Below the pieces are notes generated by a model, which was not told the origin of the DNA, searched no databases, and worked only from the letters and a program-made list of their open reading frames with translations. A stretch of 12,797 nucleotides of DNA from JACQCE01 sp041484905. GTDB taxonomy: Bacteria; Nitrospirota; Nitrospiria; JACQCE01. Shown one piece after another: positions 1-6,292 of the stretch. The translations under genes were made by a program, and so were the position numbers. Position 1 is the stretch's first letter. Every line of letters starts with the position of its first letter. The stretch spans positions 1 to 12,797 of the forward strand of contig JBGPIL010000048.1 of the NCBI GenBank assembly GCA_041484905.1, written 5' to 3'.

Positions 1-6
1 AAAGAA

Positions 7-80
7 TGGCTGGGGGACGAGGATTCGAACCTCGGTAAGCAGAGTCAGAGTCTGCTGTCCTGCCGCTAGACGATCCCCCA
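7..80 (-). tRNA. tRNA-Gln (anticodon CUG)
   Basis: The minus strand folds as a complete cloverleaf. The acceptor stem pairs TGGGGGA with TCCCCCA, the anticodon stem is GCAGA/TCTGC around loop CTCTGAC, and the T arm is CGAGG-TTCGAAT-CCTCG. Discriminator G and an encoded CCA end at base 7. The anticodon CTG (bases 46-48) reads CAG, so it inserts glutamine. The first acceptor pair is U1-A72, which established work identifies as a feature of bacterial tRNA-Gln recognised by the GatCAB amidotransferase. It lies downstream of the gltX operon on the same strand. No dedicated promoter is obvious. Confidence 0.96.
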
Positions 81-95
81 GTAGTTGAGCAACAA

Positions 96-191
96 GGTGA
101 CTCGGTTGCTAGGTAGATAGGTGGCTAGCAGAGATAAAATTATTTGGTCTGGTTCTTCCTAACTACCCAGCGACCTAACCACCGAGCCACC
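96..191. repeat. Inverted array of degenerate 8-mers (four units per arm)
   Basis: Left arm 96-127 reads as four octamers: ggtgactc, ggttgcta, ggtagata, ggtggcta. Right arm 158-191, read on the minus strand, is also four octamers: ggtggctc, ggtggtta, ggtcgctg, ggtagtta, then gg. The consensus is GGTnGnTn. The arms are inverted about a 30-nt AT-rich spacer and can form a long imperfect hairpin. It lies between the end of the minus-strand operon and tRNA-Gln. A terminator role is possible, but there is no clean T-run after the stem. A related structure built on heptamers occurs at 9413-9491. Confidence 0.7.
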
Positions 192-227
192 ATTCTCCTT
201 ATTATTCCCGATCGAGTCAAGGGCCTG

Positions 228-779
228 TTACGCGCGCCAGAAACCCCACGTGGTGCGGGTCAGGGCATAGAGCAGCGCGCCGGCCGTCAGCACTTTGACG
301 GGCGGTGGCCCGAGCACGAAGCCGCCGCCGAAGAGGCCGATCGTCATCATCACAGCCCCGACAGCGGTCAGACAGCGGCGACGCCAGACCGGATCGCTCA
401 ACCACGCGCCGCTCTTGCAGGCCTCTTTCATGGCGTGAAACGAAAACTCGTCATCGGCCGCCTGCCCCTGTGCCGTGCCCAGAACTTTATAGGCCGTGGC
501 CCGCCACGTGACCGGCTGTGCCGCCATCCGGACGCTGCGCTCCACATCCTCGGCTTCCTCATGACCGAGCGGTTTCCCCCGATCCAGAATGAGCCACAGG
601 ATGCCGCTCATCATCAGCAGCAGGCCGAGCAGGGCCGCGCCGCCCAGGATCACCATCCACTCGTTGCGATGGGCATCGACCGATTCGAACCAGGCCGGCA
701 GCGGGGGAATGACGCTGATGACGGCCCCGATGAAGATGGCCGCAAAGGCCATCCCGATCATTTTCACCGTCTGAATCAT
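228..779 (-). CDS. Hypothetical four-helix inner-membrane protein (183 aa)
   Basis: No family recognised. Hydrophobicity suggests four membrane segments: residues about 7-27, 41-66, 137-157 and 160-180. The charged cytoplasmic or periplasmic stretch at about 67-135 contains conserved-looking Trp and Cys residues but no motif I know. The start codon overlaps the stop of the upstream 161-aa membrane gene in an ATGA junction (bases 776-779), so the two are probably translationally coupled and may act together in the membrane. It is the last gene of the gltX-led minus-strand run. A long plus-strand reading frame over the same bases lacks a recognisable product and is treated as a shadow. Confidence 0.75.
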   Translation of the reverse strand: MIQTVKMIGMAFAAIFIGAVISVIPPLPAWFESVDAHRNEWMVILGGAALLGLLLMMSGILWLILDRGKPLGHEEAEDVERSVRMAAQPVTWRATAYKVLGTAQGQAADDEFSFHAMKEACKSGAWLSDPVWRRRCLTAVGAVMMTIGLFGGGFVLGPPPVKVLTAGALLYALTRTTWGFWRA

Positions 780-1261
780 GCTGCGGGGCCAATCCAGACG
801 TGCAGATGAGGGCGCTGGGAATCATACTTCACGGAGATGCGTTGGCCGGTCTGCCACTGCGGCGCCTCTTCCGGGGTGATGATGCGGGAGTCGGTGTGGG
901 ATTTGCCGTAGGCGTCCTGATACCGGTAGTGGATGGCCCACTGCTGCACCTGGTTGATCCGGATGTTGGCCGGGGCCACCTCGGTGATCGTCGCGTCAGC
1001 CGGCATGCCGCGGCGGCGCAACTCTTCATCCAATTTGCGCTTCGCCAGCGCCCTGAAGACGAGCGTGCCGCCGATGGCGGCCACGATGCCGCCAATGAGC
1101 GCGAATTCAGCCGGCTGTTCAAGATCCGTCAGATGATCGGTCATGAATTTATAGATCAGCATTGATGCGCCGGCGGTGAAAAAGATGCTTCCCACGAACA
1201 GCCAGAGGCCGCCGAAAAAGAGCCAGAAGTTCTGGGGGGTGATCTCGAAACGAACGGACAT
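776..1261 (-). CDS. DUF3592-like membrane protein (161 aa)
   Basis: Two N-terminal membrane segments (about residues 12-39 and 53-73) are followed by a soluble beta-rich domain. That domain has the pattern seen in DUF3592 proteins: a variable region, then HYRYQDAYGKSHTDSR, a G-x-x-ISVKYD stretch and a closing P-H-L-H-V-W. The function of DUF3592 is unknown. The gene starts 15 nt after the stop of the 343-aa secreted protein and overlaps the next gene by an ATGA junction, which supports a single operon. The Shine-Dalgarno sequence is weak. The family call rests on pattern memory rather than a search. Confidence 0.78.
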   Translation of the reverse strand: MSVRFEITPQNFWLFFGGLWLFVGSIFFTAGASMLIYKFMTDHLTDLEQPAEFALIGGIVAAIGGTLVFRALAKRKLDEELRRRGMPADATITEVAPANIRINQVQQWAIHYRYQDAYGKSHTDSRIITPEEAPQWQTGQRISVKYDSQRPHLHVWIGPAA

Positions 1262-1276
1262 GGCGGTCGTTCCGGA

Positions 1277-2308
1277 TCAGAACGTTTTCAGAAACCGCTG
1301 GAGGTTGGCATCGATGTTTTCTTGCGCGCGATGCATGGCGATCAACTGGTCCATGCCGCTCGTGAACAACCGGATGCTTTCGTCCACGGCCGCAATCGCC
1401 CGTTGGAGCTGATCGAGCGTGACTGTCACATCGGGCGGAGTCGCTGGCGCTTGGGCGACCAGTCTGGCACGGGGCTCCCGCCGGTCATCAAAGGCGGCGG
1501 AATTCGACAGAATCTCCTTGGCCCGCTTCAACGCCGCCGAGGCGTCGAGAATATTGCCTGAAGGATCCCGGTAGAGGTTGCCATTGTTGTCCCACGTCTC
1601 CATCAACTCCCGCGCGCGGTCTTTCAGCGCTTCCGCCGCCTGCTGTTTTTCTCTGGCTTTGGCGCAATCCTTCATCTGATCGCCGTAGGCGCGAAAGGCA
1701 TCGGTGGCTTCTTTGAGCAGACGGGCCGCTTCGGCCGCCATCTTCCGGTTAGCCTCCCATTCGGCGTTCAATTGCCGGGTTTTCTCCGCGAGCGTATAAA
1801 TCCAAAGCGCCGTGCCCGCCGCGCCACCGAGTTCGGCGCCTTCGATGACGGCGGCCGCGGCCCGGGACCGTTCCAGGTAGGCGGCCTTCGCTGCCAAATC
1901 TTTGCCGGTTTTTCCCATGGCGACCAGACCATTGTGTTTAAGCTTTCCCGCCATCGCGAGCGGCGGCCCCTTGGCGGCGGCCACCTCGCCCATGCCTTCC
2001 AGTTGCTCTTTGTAAAACTTGGCGGCCTCTTCCTTCACCTCCGCCCGTTGCTTGGCGGCGGCTTCGAACAGTTCTTCGGCCGTTTTCTTCTTCCGTTCAT
2101 ATTCCACCCATACACTGGGATCGCAGGGGTTGCAGCCCAGGCCGACGCAGCCTTTTACACCGGGGATTTCGACCGGCGCGTCGCAGGTGGCCCCGACGCA
2201 GCCCTGGACGCCCGGCACATTCGCCGCCTGAGAGGGTGGGGCGATCATCAGAGCCGAGAGGGCCGAGATGATGCCGAATCCTACGGTCAGCATGATTCGT
2301 GTGATCAT
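1277..2308 (-). CDS. Secreted coiled-coil protein with tandem PGVQGCVG Cys repeats (343 aa)
   Basis: Residues 1-28 form a Sec signal peptide: Arg-4, a hydrophobic core, then PPSQA-A as the cleavage site. Two tandem Cys repeats follow, residues 31-47 (VPGVQGCVGATCDAPVE) and 48-59 (IPGVKGCVGLGC), and then CDPSVW. Residues about 70-240 are Ala/Glu/Lys-rich helix, probably coiled coil, broken near 150-170 by a Gly/Ala-rich hydrophobic stretch (GAELGGAAGTALWIYTLAEK). A short N/D/G-rich loop near 245-260 and a C-terminal helical bundle end the protein. It resembles its upstream neighbour in order of parts and in the C-terminal half, so the two look like tandem paralogues. An AAAGG Shine-Dalgarno precedes the ATG. 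The location is probably periplasmic or extracellular. No function is assigned. Confidence 0.82.
   Translation of the reverse strand: MITRIMLTVGFGIISALSALMIAPPSQAANVPGVQGCVGATCDAPVEIPGVKGCVGLGCNPCDPSVWVEYERKKKTAEELFEAAAKQRAEVKEEAAKFYKEQLEGMGEVAAAKGPPLAMAGKLKHNGLVAMGKTGKDLAAKAAYLERSRAAAAVIEGAELGGAAGTALWIYTLAEKTRQLNAEWEANRKMAAEAARLLKEATDAFRAYGDQMKDCAKAREKQQAAEALKDRARELMETWDNNGNLYRDPSGNILDASAALKRAKEILSNSAAFDDRREPRARLVAQAPATPPDVTVTLDQLQRAIAAVDESIRLFTSGMDQLIAMHRAQENIDANLQRFLKTF
2132..2218 (-). repeat. Coding repeat: two PGVQGCVG units in the 343-aa protein
   Basis: Two adjacent units encode VPGVQGCVGATCDAPVE (2168-2218) and IPGVKGCVGLGC (2132-2167). Each has a Cys-x4-Cys pair. The DNA is recognisably similar to the units at 3308-3394 and 3487-3555. 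Confidence 0.85.
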
Positions 2309-2368
2309 GTCATTACCTTTGGGGATGGGGGTTGCCGCATCAGTGGTCTCGTGATGGCCGGGAGGTGT

Positions 2369-3466
2369 TTACGGTTTCGCTTGTATTTGAGATCGAAGGG
2401 CGCGAAGCTGCTTGCGCATTTTTTGGTATTGTTTCAATCGATTGATCACGCTCGTCGTGCCTTGCCGGATGTGCGCTTCCGCGACGGAGATGTCGGTGAT
2501 CGCTTGTTTGACCTCATTGGCAGGCGCGCCGGCGACCGTCAGGTCTGCTGTGAGCGTGGCCCGGGTCGGTACGCCGCGCCGATCCAGCGCGCCGGACTGT
2601 TTGCGGTGGGCGACCAGCTCCTTGGCGGCGTCCAACGCACGCTTGGCGTCTCTGAATTCCTGATTGCCGACATAGTAGACCTTGGTGACCCGGCCGTCTG
2701 GTCCGATGATGCCGCCTTCCTCCATATACCGTCGCGCCTGCTTTTCAAGCGCCCGGTCGGCTTTGACTTTCTCATCCAGGGCTTTGTTTGCCGCTTTGCA
2801 TGCCGTTTCCTCGGCTTTTGCCCGTTCCAAATCATCCAGGGCCTGCTTCCATTTCTGATCGCCGCGCGCGCGCATTTCGGCCTCGGACTGCGTGGCGTAA
2901 TCGAGGTCGTCCACGGCGGCGGACACATGATGGACGGCTGTGCCCATTTCAACGAGGGTGGTCCCCACCGTAATGGGGATTTCCGCCGTTTGCGGCAGTT
3001 CGATGAGCAGGGCTTTGGCTGTGCCGGTTTCCTCTAACACATGCTCGCCGATTTTTGGCAGGGTCTCCTCCGCTGCTTTTCCGATCCCTCCCACACCCAT
3101 CTCCTTGAGAATGTCGTCGCCGGTTTCACGAAACTCTTCGAGCGCTCTGTCGCCTTCCTCATCGGCATCTTTCCACAGGCCGGTGGCGATCTTGAGATCG
3201 CGCTTGTAGGCCTCCATGGCCTCGGAGACCTTGGTGTCGTCGCATTTTTTCCGGCAACCCAGCCCGGTGTCGACCATGCCGCCGTCGAGTTGCGCCTGGC
3301 TGCACTTGCAGCCCAGGCCGACGCAGCCCTGCACCCCGGGGATCTCGACCGGTTTGTCGCAGGTCGAGCCGACGCAGCCTTGGACGCCCGGCACCTGCTG
3401 CGCCTGCGATGCGGGGACGGCCAGCACCAAGCTGATGCCGATGGCAAAGACGAATCGTGTGATCAT
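2369..3466 (-). CDS. Secreted coiled-coil protein with tandem PGVQGCVG Cys repeats (365 aa)
   Basis: The ATG at 3466 is chosen because GGAGGGGG lies eight bases upstream (3474-3481) and because a signal peptide begins there (MITRFVFAIGISLVLA, cleavage after ASQA at about residue 22). A longer in-frame start at 3556 would bury the signal. Cys repeats are at residues 25-41 and 42-53, followed by a further Cys cluster (K-C-S at 54-56, G-C-R-K-K-C at 70-75). The rest is mostly charged helix with a hydrophobic Gly/Thr stretch near 155-195. The C-terminal part matches the 343-aa protein in order and spacing (CxxA, ARRYMEEGG, a D/G loop, a helix, ALDRRG, a helix). The start overlaps the stop of the 78-aa gene (ATGA, 3463-3466). 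It is exported; function unknown. Confidence 0.84.
   Translation of the reverse strand: MITRFVFAIGISLVLAVPASQAQQVPGVQGCVGSTCDKPVEIPGVQGCVGLGCKCSQAQLDGGMVDTGLGCRKKCDDTKVSEAMEAYKRDLKIATGLWKDADEEGDRALEEFRETGDDILKEMGVGGIGKAAEETLPKIGEHVLEETGTAKALLIELPQTAEIPITVGTTLVEMGTAVHHVSAAVDDLDYATQSEAEMRARGDQKWKQALDDLERAKAEETACKAANKALDEKVKADRALEKQARRYMEEGGIIGPDGRVTKVYYVGNQEFRDAKRALDAAKELVAHRKQSGALDRRGVPTRATLTADLTVAGAPANEVKQAITDISVAEAHIRQGTTSVINRLKQYQKMRKQLRALRSQIQAKP
3308..3394 (-). repeat. Coding repeat: two PGVQGCVG units in the 365-aa protein
   Basis: Units VPGVQGCVGSTCDKPVE (3344-3394) and IPGVQGCVGLGC (3308-3343). They match those of the 343-aa gene at nearly every residue, including the Cys-x4-Cys spacing and the VE-IPG junction between units. 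Confidence 0.85.
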
Positions 3467-3699
3467 GGTTTTGCCCCCTCCTTGTCGCACCCCATCCCGA
3501 CGCAGCCTTGCACGCCGGGCACCTGAGCCGGTTTGTCGCAGCCCATGCCAACGCAATCGCTTGAGGAGCCGACTGAGGATTTGGCCGATCCCGCCAATTC
3601 CCCCGGTTTCGATGTCGAGGAGGGTTGCTCCCGATTGGCGCAGTGGTTCAGGAACAGGAGTGTCAGGACCAACACGAATAACGAAATCAATCGGGGCAT
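3463..3699 (-). CDS. Small secreted protein or lipoprotein carrying the PGVQGCVG repeat (78 aa)
   Basis: The ATG at 3699 gives MPRLISLFVLVLTLLFLNHC, a signal sequence ending in a Cys at residue 20. The residues before that Cys (L-N-H) are a poor lipobox because -1 is normally Ala, Gly or Ser, so lipidation is uncertain. A Ser/Lys-rich linker (21-47) leads to a partial unit DCVGMGCDKPAQ (48-59) and a full unit VPGVQGCVGMGC (60-71). The protein is therefore little more than an export signal plus the repeat. It begins 4 nt after the gltX stop and overlaps the start of the 365-aa gene by ATGA, so translational coupling on both sides is likely. A longer in-frame start at 3780 would lie inside gltX and is rejected. 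Confidence 0.78.
   Translation of the reverse strand: MPRLISLFVLVLTLLFLNHCANREQPSSTSKPGELAGSAKSSVGSSSDCVGMGCDKPAQVPGVQGCVGMGCDKEGAKP
3487..3555 (-). repeat. Coding repeat: PGVQGCVG units in the 78-aa protein
   Basis: A partial unit (DCVGMGCDKPAQ, 3523-3558 including the leading Asp codon) is followed by VPGVQGCVGMGC (3487-3522). This is the third locus of the same repeat within 1.4 kb, always directly adjoining coding for an exported protein. Confidence 0.8.
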
Positions 3700-3703
3700 G
3701 TGA

Positions 3704-5122
3704 TTATCCGCCGATCGAATCAAGCGCTTTCTTGAGTCGGGCGAGCGACCGTTCCTTGCCCAGCAGCGCCAGCACTTCATAGATGCCGGGGCTGACGGTG
3801 CGGCCGGTCAAGGCCACGCGGACGGGCTGGGCGAGCTGGGCCATCTTGAGTTGATGCGCGGCAATGATGGCTTCAAACGCCGCGGGGAGCGCCGGCTCGT
3901 CAAATCGCGGCAGCGCGGAGAGTTGCTTGGTCAGATTGGCCAGCGCGGGCTTGATCGCGGGGGTGAGGTATTTCGCGGCCGCGGCCGGTTCGGGGTTGAT
4001 CTCTTCCTCCACGTAGCACATCGACAGATCAGCCATTTCGGCGAGTGTTTTGGCCCGTTCCTGCAAGGCTTTCACGATCCGGATCATCTGGTCATCCGGG
4101 ATTGATCGAGCGGCCGGCTCGCGCTCGGCCAGGTAATGGTCGCGGAGCAACAGGGCTAAACGGGTGGTGTCACCCGTCTTGATATAGTGGCTGTTCAGCC
4201 AGAGGAGCTTGTCCGGGTTGAAGATGGCGGCCGACGAGTTGACATGGTCAAGCGAAAATTTCTCCACCATCTCGTGCAACGAGAAGATTTCCTGATCGCC
4301 TGAGGACCAACCCAGGCGGGCGAGGTAATTGAGCAGCGCCTCGGGCAGATAGCCCATCTCGCGATAGACCAGGGTTGACGTGGCGCCGTGCCGCTTCGAC
4401 AGGCGCGCTTTGTCCGGCCCCAGGATCATCGAGACGTGGGCAAATTGGGGCGGCGGGTAGCCGAAGGCCTCGTACATCTGCAGCTGCCGCGGCGTGTTGT
4501 TCAGATGGTCATCGCCGCGAATGACGTGGGAGATTTTCATCTCCGCGTCATCGACGACGACGCAGAGGTTGTAGGTCGGGTTGCCGTCGGAGCGCAGCAG
4601 AATGAGATCATCAAGCTGGCTGTTCTCGAAGACGACGTCGCCGCGGATGAGATCCTTGACGACGGTTTGTCCGGTTTGCGGCGCTTTCAATCGCACGGCA
4701 GGCGTGCGGCCGGGGATCGGAGTCTTCCGGTCGCGGCAGCGGCCGTCATATTTGGGGGTTTGCTTTTTGGCCATCGCTTCGGCCCGGCGCGCGTCCAATT
4801 CGTCCGGCGAGCAATAGCAATGATACGCCTGGCCCTGTGCGAGCAGTTGGTCGATGTGTGTGCGATAGATTGCCAGCCGGTCAGTCTGGCGGAACGGGCC
4901 TTCGTCCCAGTTGAGACCGAGCCATTTCAACCCTTCGAGAATGCCGTGGATCGATTCGTCGGTGGAACGGCTCGTGTCGGTGTCTTCGATCCGGAGGATG
5001 AACACACCCTTGTGGTGACGGGCGAAGAGGTAGTTGAACAGGGCCGTGCGGACGCCGCCGATGTGCAGGTGGCCGGTGGGGCTGGGGGCGAAGCGGACAC
5101 GGACCGGGTTGGTGGTGGTCAT
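3704..5122 (-). CDS. gltX: Glutamyl-tRNA synthetase, class I
   Basis: Cytoplasmic enzyme that charges tRNA-Glu with glutamate using ATP. The 472-aa length is normal for bacterial GluRS. The HIGH-type signature is PSPTGHLHIGG (residues 13-23) and the KMSKS-type loop is RLSKR (240-244). The insertion carries C102, C104 and C129 spaced as in the E. coli zinc site, but the fourth ligand position (131) is Asp instead of His. The ATG at 5122 is the only usable start before the signature. No Shine-Dalgarno is visible, and the candidate -10 lies so close that the mRNA would be nearly leaderless. Many bacteria with this enzyme lack GlnRS and let GluRS also misacylate tRNA-Gln for GatCAB. The nearby tRNA-Gln fits that route but does not prove it. 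Confidence 0.97.
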   Translation of the reverse strand: MTTTNPVRVRFAPSPTGHLHIGGVRTALFNYLFARHHKGVFILRIEDTDTSRSTDESIHGILEGLKWLGLNWDEGPFRQTDRLAIYRTHIDQLLAQGQAYHCYCSPDELDARRAEAMAKKQTPKYDGRCRDRKTPIPGRTPAVRLKAPQTGQTVVKDLIRGDVVFENSQLDDLILLRSDGNPTYNLCVVVDDAEMKISHVIRGDDHLNNTPRQLQMYEAFGYPPPQFAHVSMILGPDKARLSKRHGATSTLVYREMGYLPEALLNYLARLGWSSGDQEIFSLHEMVEKFSLDHVNSSAAIFNPDKLLWLNSHYIKTGDTTRLALLLRDHYLAEREPAARSIPDDQMIRIVKALQERAKTLAEMADLSMCYVEEEINPEPAAAAKYLTPAIKPALANLTKQLSALPRFDEPALPAAFEAIIAAHQLKMAQLAQPVRVALTGRTVSPGIYEVLALLGKERSLARLKKALDSIGG

Positions 5123-5130
5123 GGAAAGGG

Positions 5131-5160
5131 ATTATGGCAGTCGGTCGGGGAATGGGTCAA
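5131..5160 (-). promoter_or_regulatory. Candidate sigma-70 promoter of gltX
   Basis: On the minus strand TTGACC (5155-5160) and CATAAT (5131-5136) are separated by 18 nt. Each box matches the consensus at five of six bases. Transcription would begin near 5124, only two or three bases before the gltX ATG. This implies a leaderless message, consistent with the missing Shine-Dalgarno. It would also serve the five genes downstream of gltX. Confidence 0.6.
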
Positions 5161-5341
5161 GGGCATAGCCCGTGTTGGGGGCAGTTCCGTGGCACGCACT
5201 CGGCTGCGCTTATGGTGCTTGCCGGTGCTCGGGTCTCGATCGCCCCGTTGGTTGCAAGCCATCGATAGGGCGATCTCCGACACGGCCACATCGCCACCGC
5301 CAACCGGGTCTTTGAAGAGAAGGGGAAGAAAAAGGAAGGGC

Positions 5342-5425
5342 AAAAAAGGGGACAGGCTACTTTTTACAGTTTTGCACATGCGCTGGAAATGGTTGATAAA
5401 CGAAAAAGTAGCCTGTCCCCTTTTT
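5342..5425. repeat. Inverted pair of REP-like sequences (perfect 23-bp arms)
   Basis: Each arm is GGGGACAGGCTAC bounded by A5 on the left and T5 on the right (5343-5365), repeated perfectly inverted at 5403-5425 with a 37-nt spacer. The same 23 bp occurs at 8223-8245, and variants at 8921-8941 and 8974-8997 flank the RAYT gene. This pair is most simply a non-autonomous REP doublet (BIME-like) mobilised in trans by that RAYT. The hairpin ends in T5 on both strands and could stop transcription. It lies in the 338-nt gap between divergent gltX and pilD, where I see no gene. Confidence 0.85.
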
Positions 5426-5430
5426 GAAAT

Positions 5431-5459
5431 TTGCCGACTCGACGGGGGTGTGCTACAGT
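5431..5459 (+). promoter_or_regulatory. Candidate extended -10 promoter of pilD
   Basis: TTGCCG (5431-5436), 17-nt spacer, then TGC-TACAGT with the -10 at 5454-5459. The stretch GGGTGTGCTA at the -10 is shared with the response regulator promoter (9378-9387). The T-rich end of the REP pair lies just upstream of the -35 and could act like an UP element. Transcription would begin near 5466. Confidence 0.45.
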
Positions 5460-5469
5460 GATGAAATCG

Positions 5470-6255
5470 ATGGACAATCTGCTCTCGATGCAGTGGCCGA
5501 TCGATGTCATCGTCTTTGTGGTCGGGGCGGTGATCGGCAGCTTTCTCAATGTCTGCATCTACCGCATGCAGCGTGGGGAATCGATCGTCTGGCCTGGCTC
5601 GCGCTGCCCGAAGTGCGGGAACCCGATCGCGTTGTACGATAATCTGCCGATCATCAGCTTTCTCCTTCTGCTCGGCCGCTGCCGGAAATGCCGGGCGCCG
5701 ATCTCGTGGCGCTATCCGCTGGTCGAAGCGCTCAACGGCGGGGGCTACCTCCTGCTGCTGCGGTCATTCGGTCTGACCTGGCCGGCGCTGATCTATGCCG
5801 TTTTTTTCTCCGCGCTGATCGTGGTGACGGTGATCGATCTTGATATTCAGATCATCCCCGATGTGATCTCGCTGCCGGGGATCGTGATCGGTCTGGCGGT
5901 CAGTTACTGGCTGCCGCAAGGGTGGATCAGTTCGCTGATCGGCTGTGTGGTCGGCGGCGGCTTTTTCTGGCTGGTGGCGGAGGTGGGCTCTCGGATCCTC
6001 AAGCAGGAGGCGATGGGCGGCGGCGACATCAAGCTCATTGCCATGATCGGGGCCTTTTTGGGGTGGCAGAATGTGATCCTGACGATTTTTCTTGCGTCGC
6101 TGACCGGTGCGGCGGTTGGGGTGTCGTTTATGGCATTGAAGGGTTGGGGGCGGAAGACGCCGATTCCGTTTGGGCCGTTTCTTGCGTTGGGCGCCCTGCT
6201 GTCGCTCTTCCTCGGCACGACGATCTGGGAGTGGTATGTCGGTCTGGGACGATAA
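5470..6255 (+). CDS. pilD: Prepilin peptidase / N-methyltransferase (A24 family)
   Basis: Inner-membrane aspartic protease that cleaves the leader of type IV prepilins or type II pseudopilins and methylates the new N-terminus. It shows the family start GSFLNVCIYR, two CxxC pairs (C46/C49 and C71/C74) in the cytoplasmic loop typical of bifunctional enzymes, the first catalytic region IDLDIQIIPD (D123/D125) and the second GGGDIK with D186. Several hydrophobic helices follow. The 261-aa length is normal. The start is ambiguous: ATGs at 5461 and 5470 are in frame and neither has a Shine-Dalgarno. I prefer 5470 because it follows the predicted transcription start. The kinase gene follows closely or overlaps. 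Cleavage substrates are not in this window. Confidence 0.93.
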   Translation: MDNLLSMQWPIDVIVFVVGAVIGSFLNVCIYRMQRGESIVWPGSRCPKCGNPIALYDNLPIISFLLLLGRCRKCRAPISWRYPLVEALNGGGYLLLLRSFGLTWPALIYAVFFSALIVVTVIDLDIQIIPDVISLPGIVIGLAVSYWLPQGWISSLIGCVVGGGFFWLVAEVGSRILKQEAMGGGDIKLIAMIGAFLGWQNVILTIFLASLTGAAVGVSFMALKGWGRKTPIPFGPFLALGALLSLFLGTTIWEWYVGLGR

Positions 6256-6292
6256 GCCTTGTGGTCGACTGCACGGTCGCCCGCACGATCGT

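Noticed and set aside
158..211. Tiny minus-strand frame starting ATGGTGGCTCGG after an AAGGAG
   Set aside because: Only 17 codons, the Shine-Dalgarno is too close to the ATG, and it lies within the octamer repeat.
1772..3037. Long open frame on the plus strand (421 codons) opposite the two Cys-repeat genes
   Set aside because: No Shine-Dalgarno or recognisable domain. The minus strand carries signal peptides, repeats and coupled starts, so this frame is a GC-driven shadow.
2132..3555. Spaced DNA repeats that might suggest a CRISPR array
   Set aside because: They are imperfect, in coding frame, unevenly spaced, and explained by the PGVQGCVG protein repeat.
5190..5205. Second possible sigma-54 promoter, TGGCACGCACTCGGCT, on the plus strand
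   Set aside because: GG-N10-GC spacing is present but the -12 element (CGGC) is poor. It is about 260 nt before pilD with a terminator-like REP hairpin between.
5310..5330. Similarity of a CTTTGAAGAGA stretch near the pilD-side REP pair to one at 8901-8911 beside the RAYT start
   Set aside because: Short and purine-rich, and in a different relation to REP orientation at the two sites; probably chance.
4388..5461. 357-codon plus-strand frame opposite gltX
   Set aside because: gltX is certain on the other strand, and the frame runs through the REP pair.
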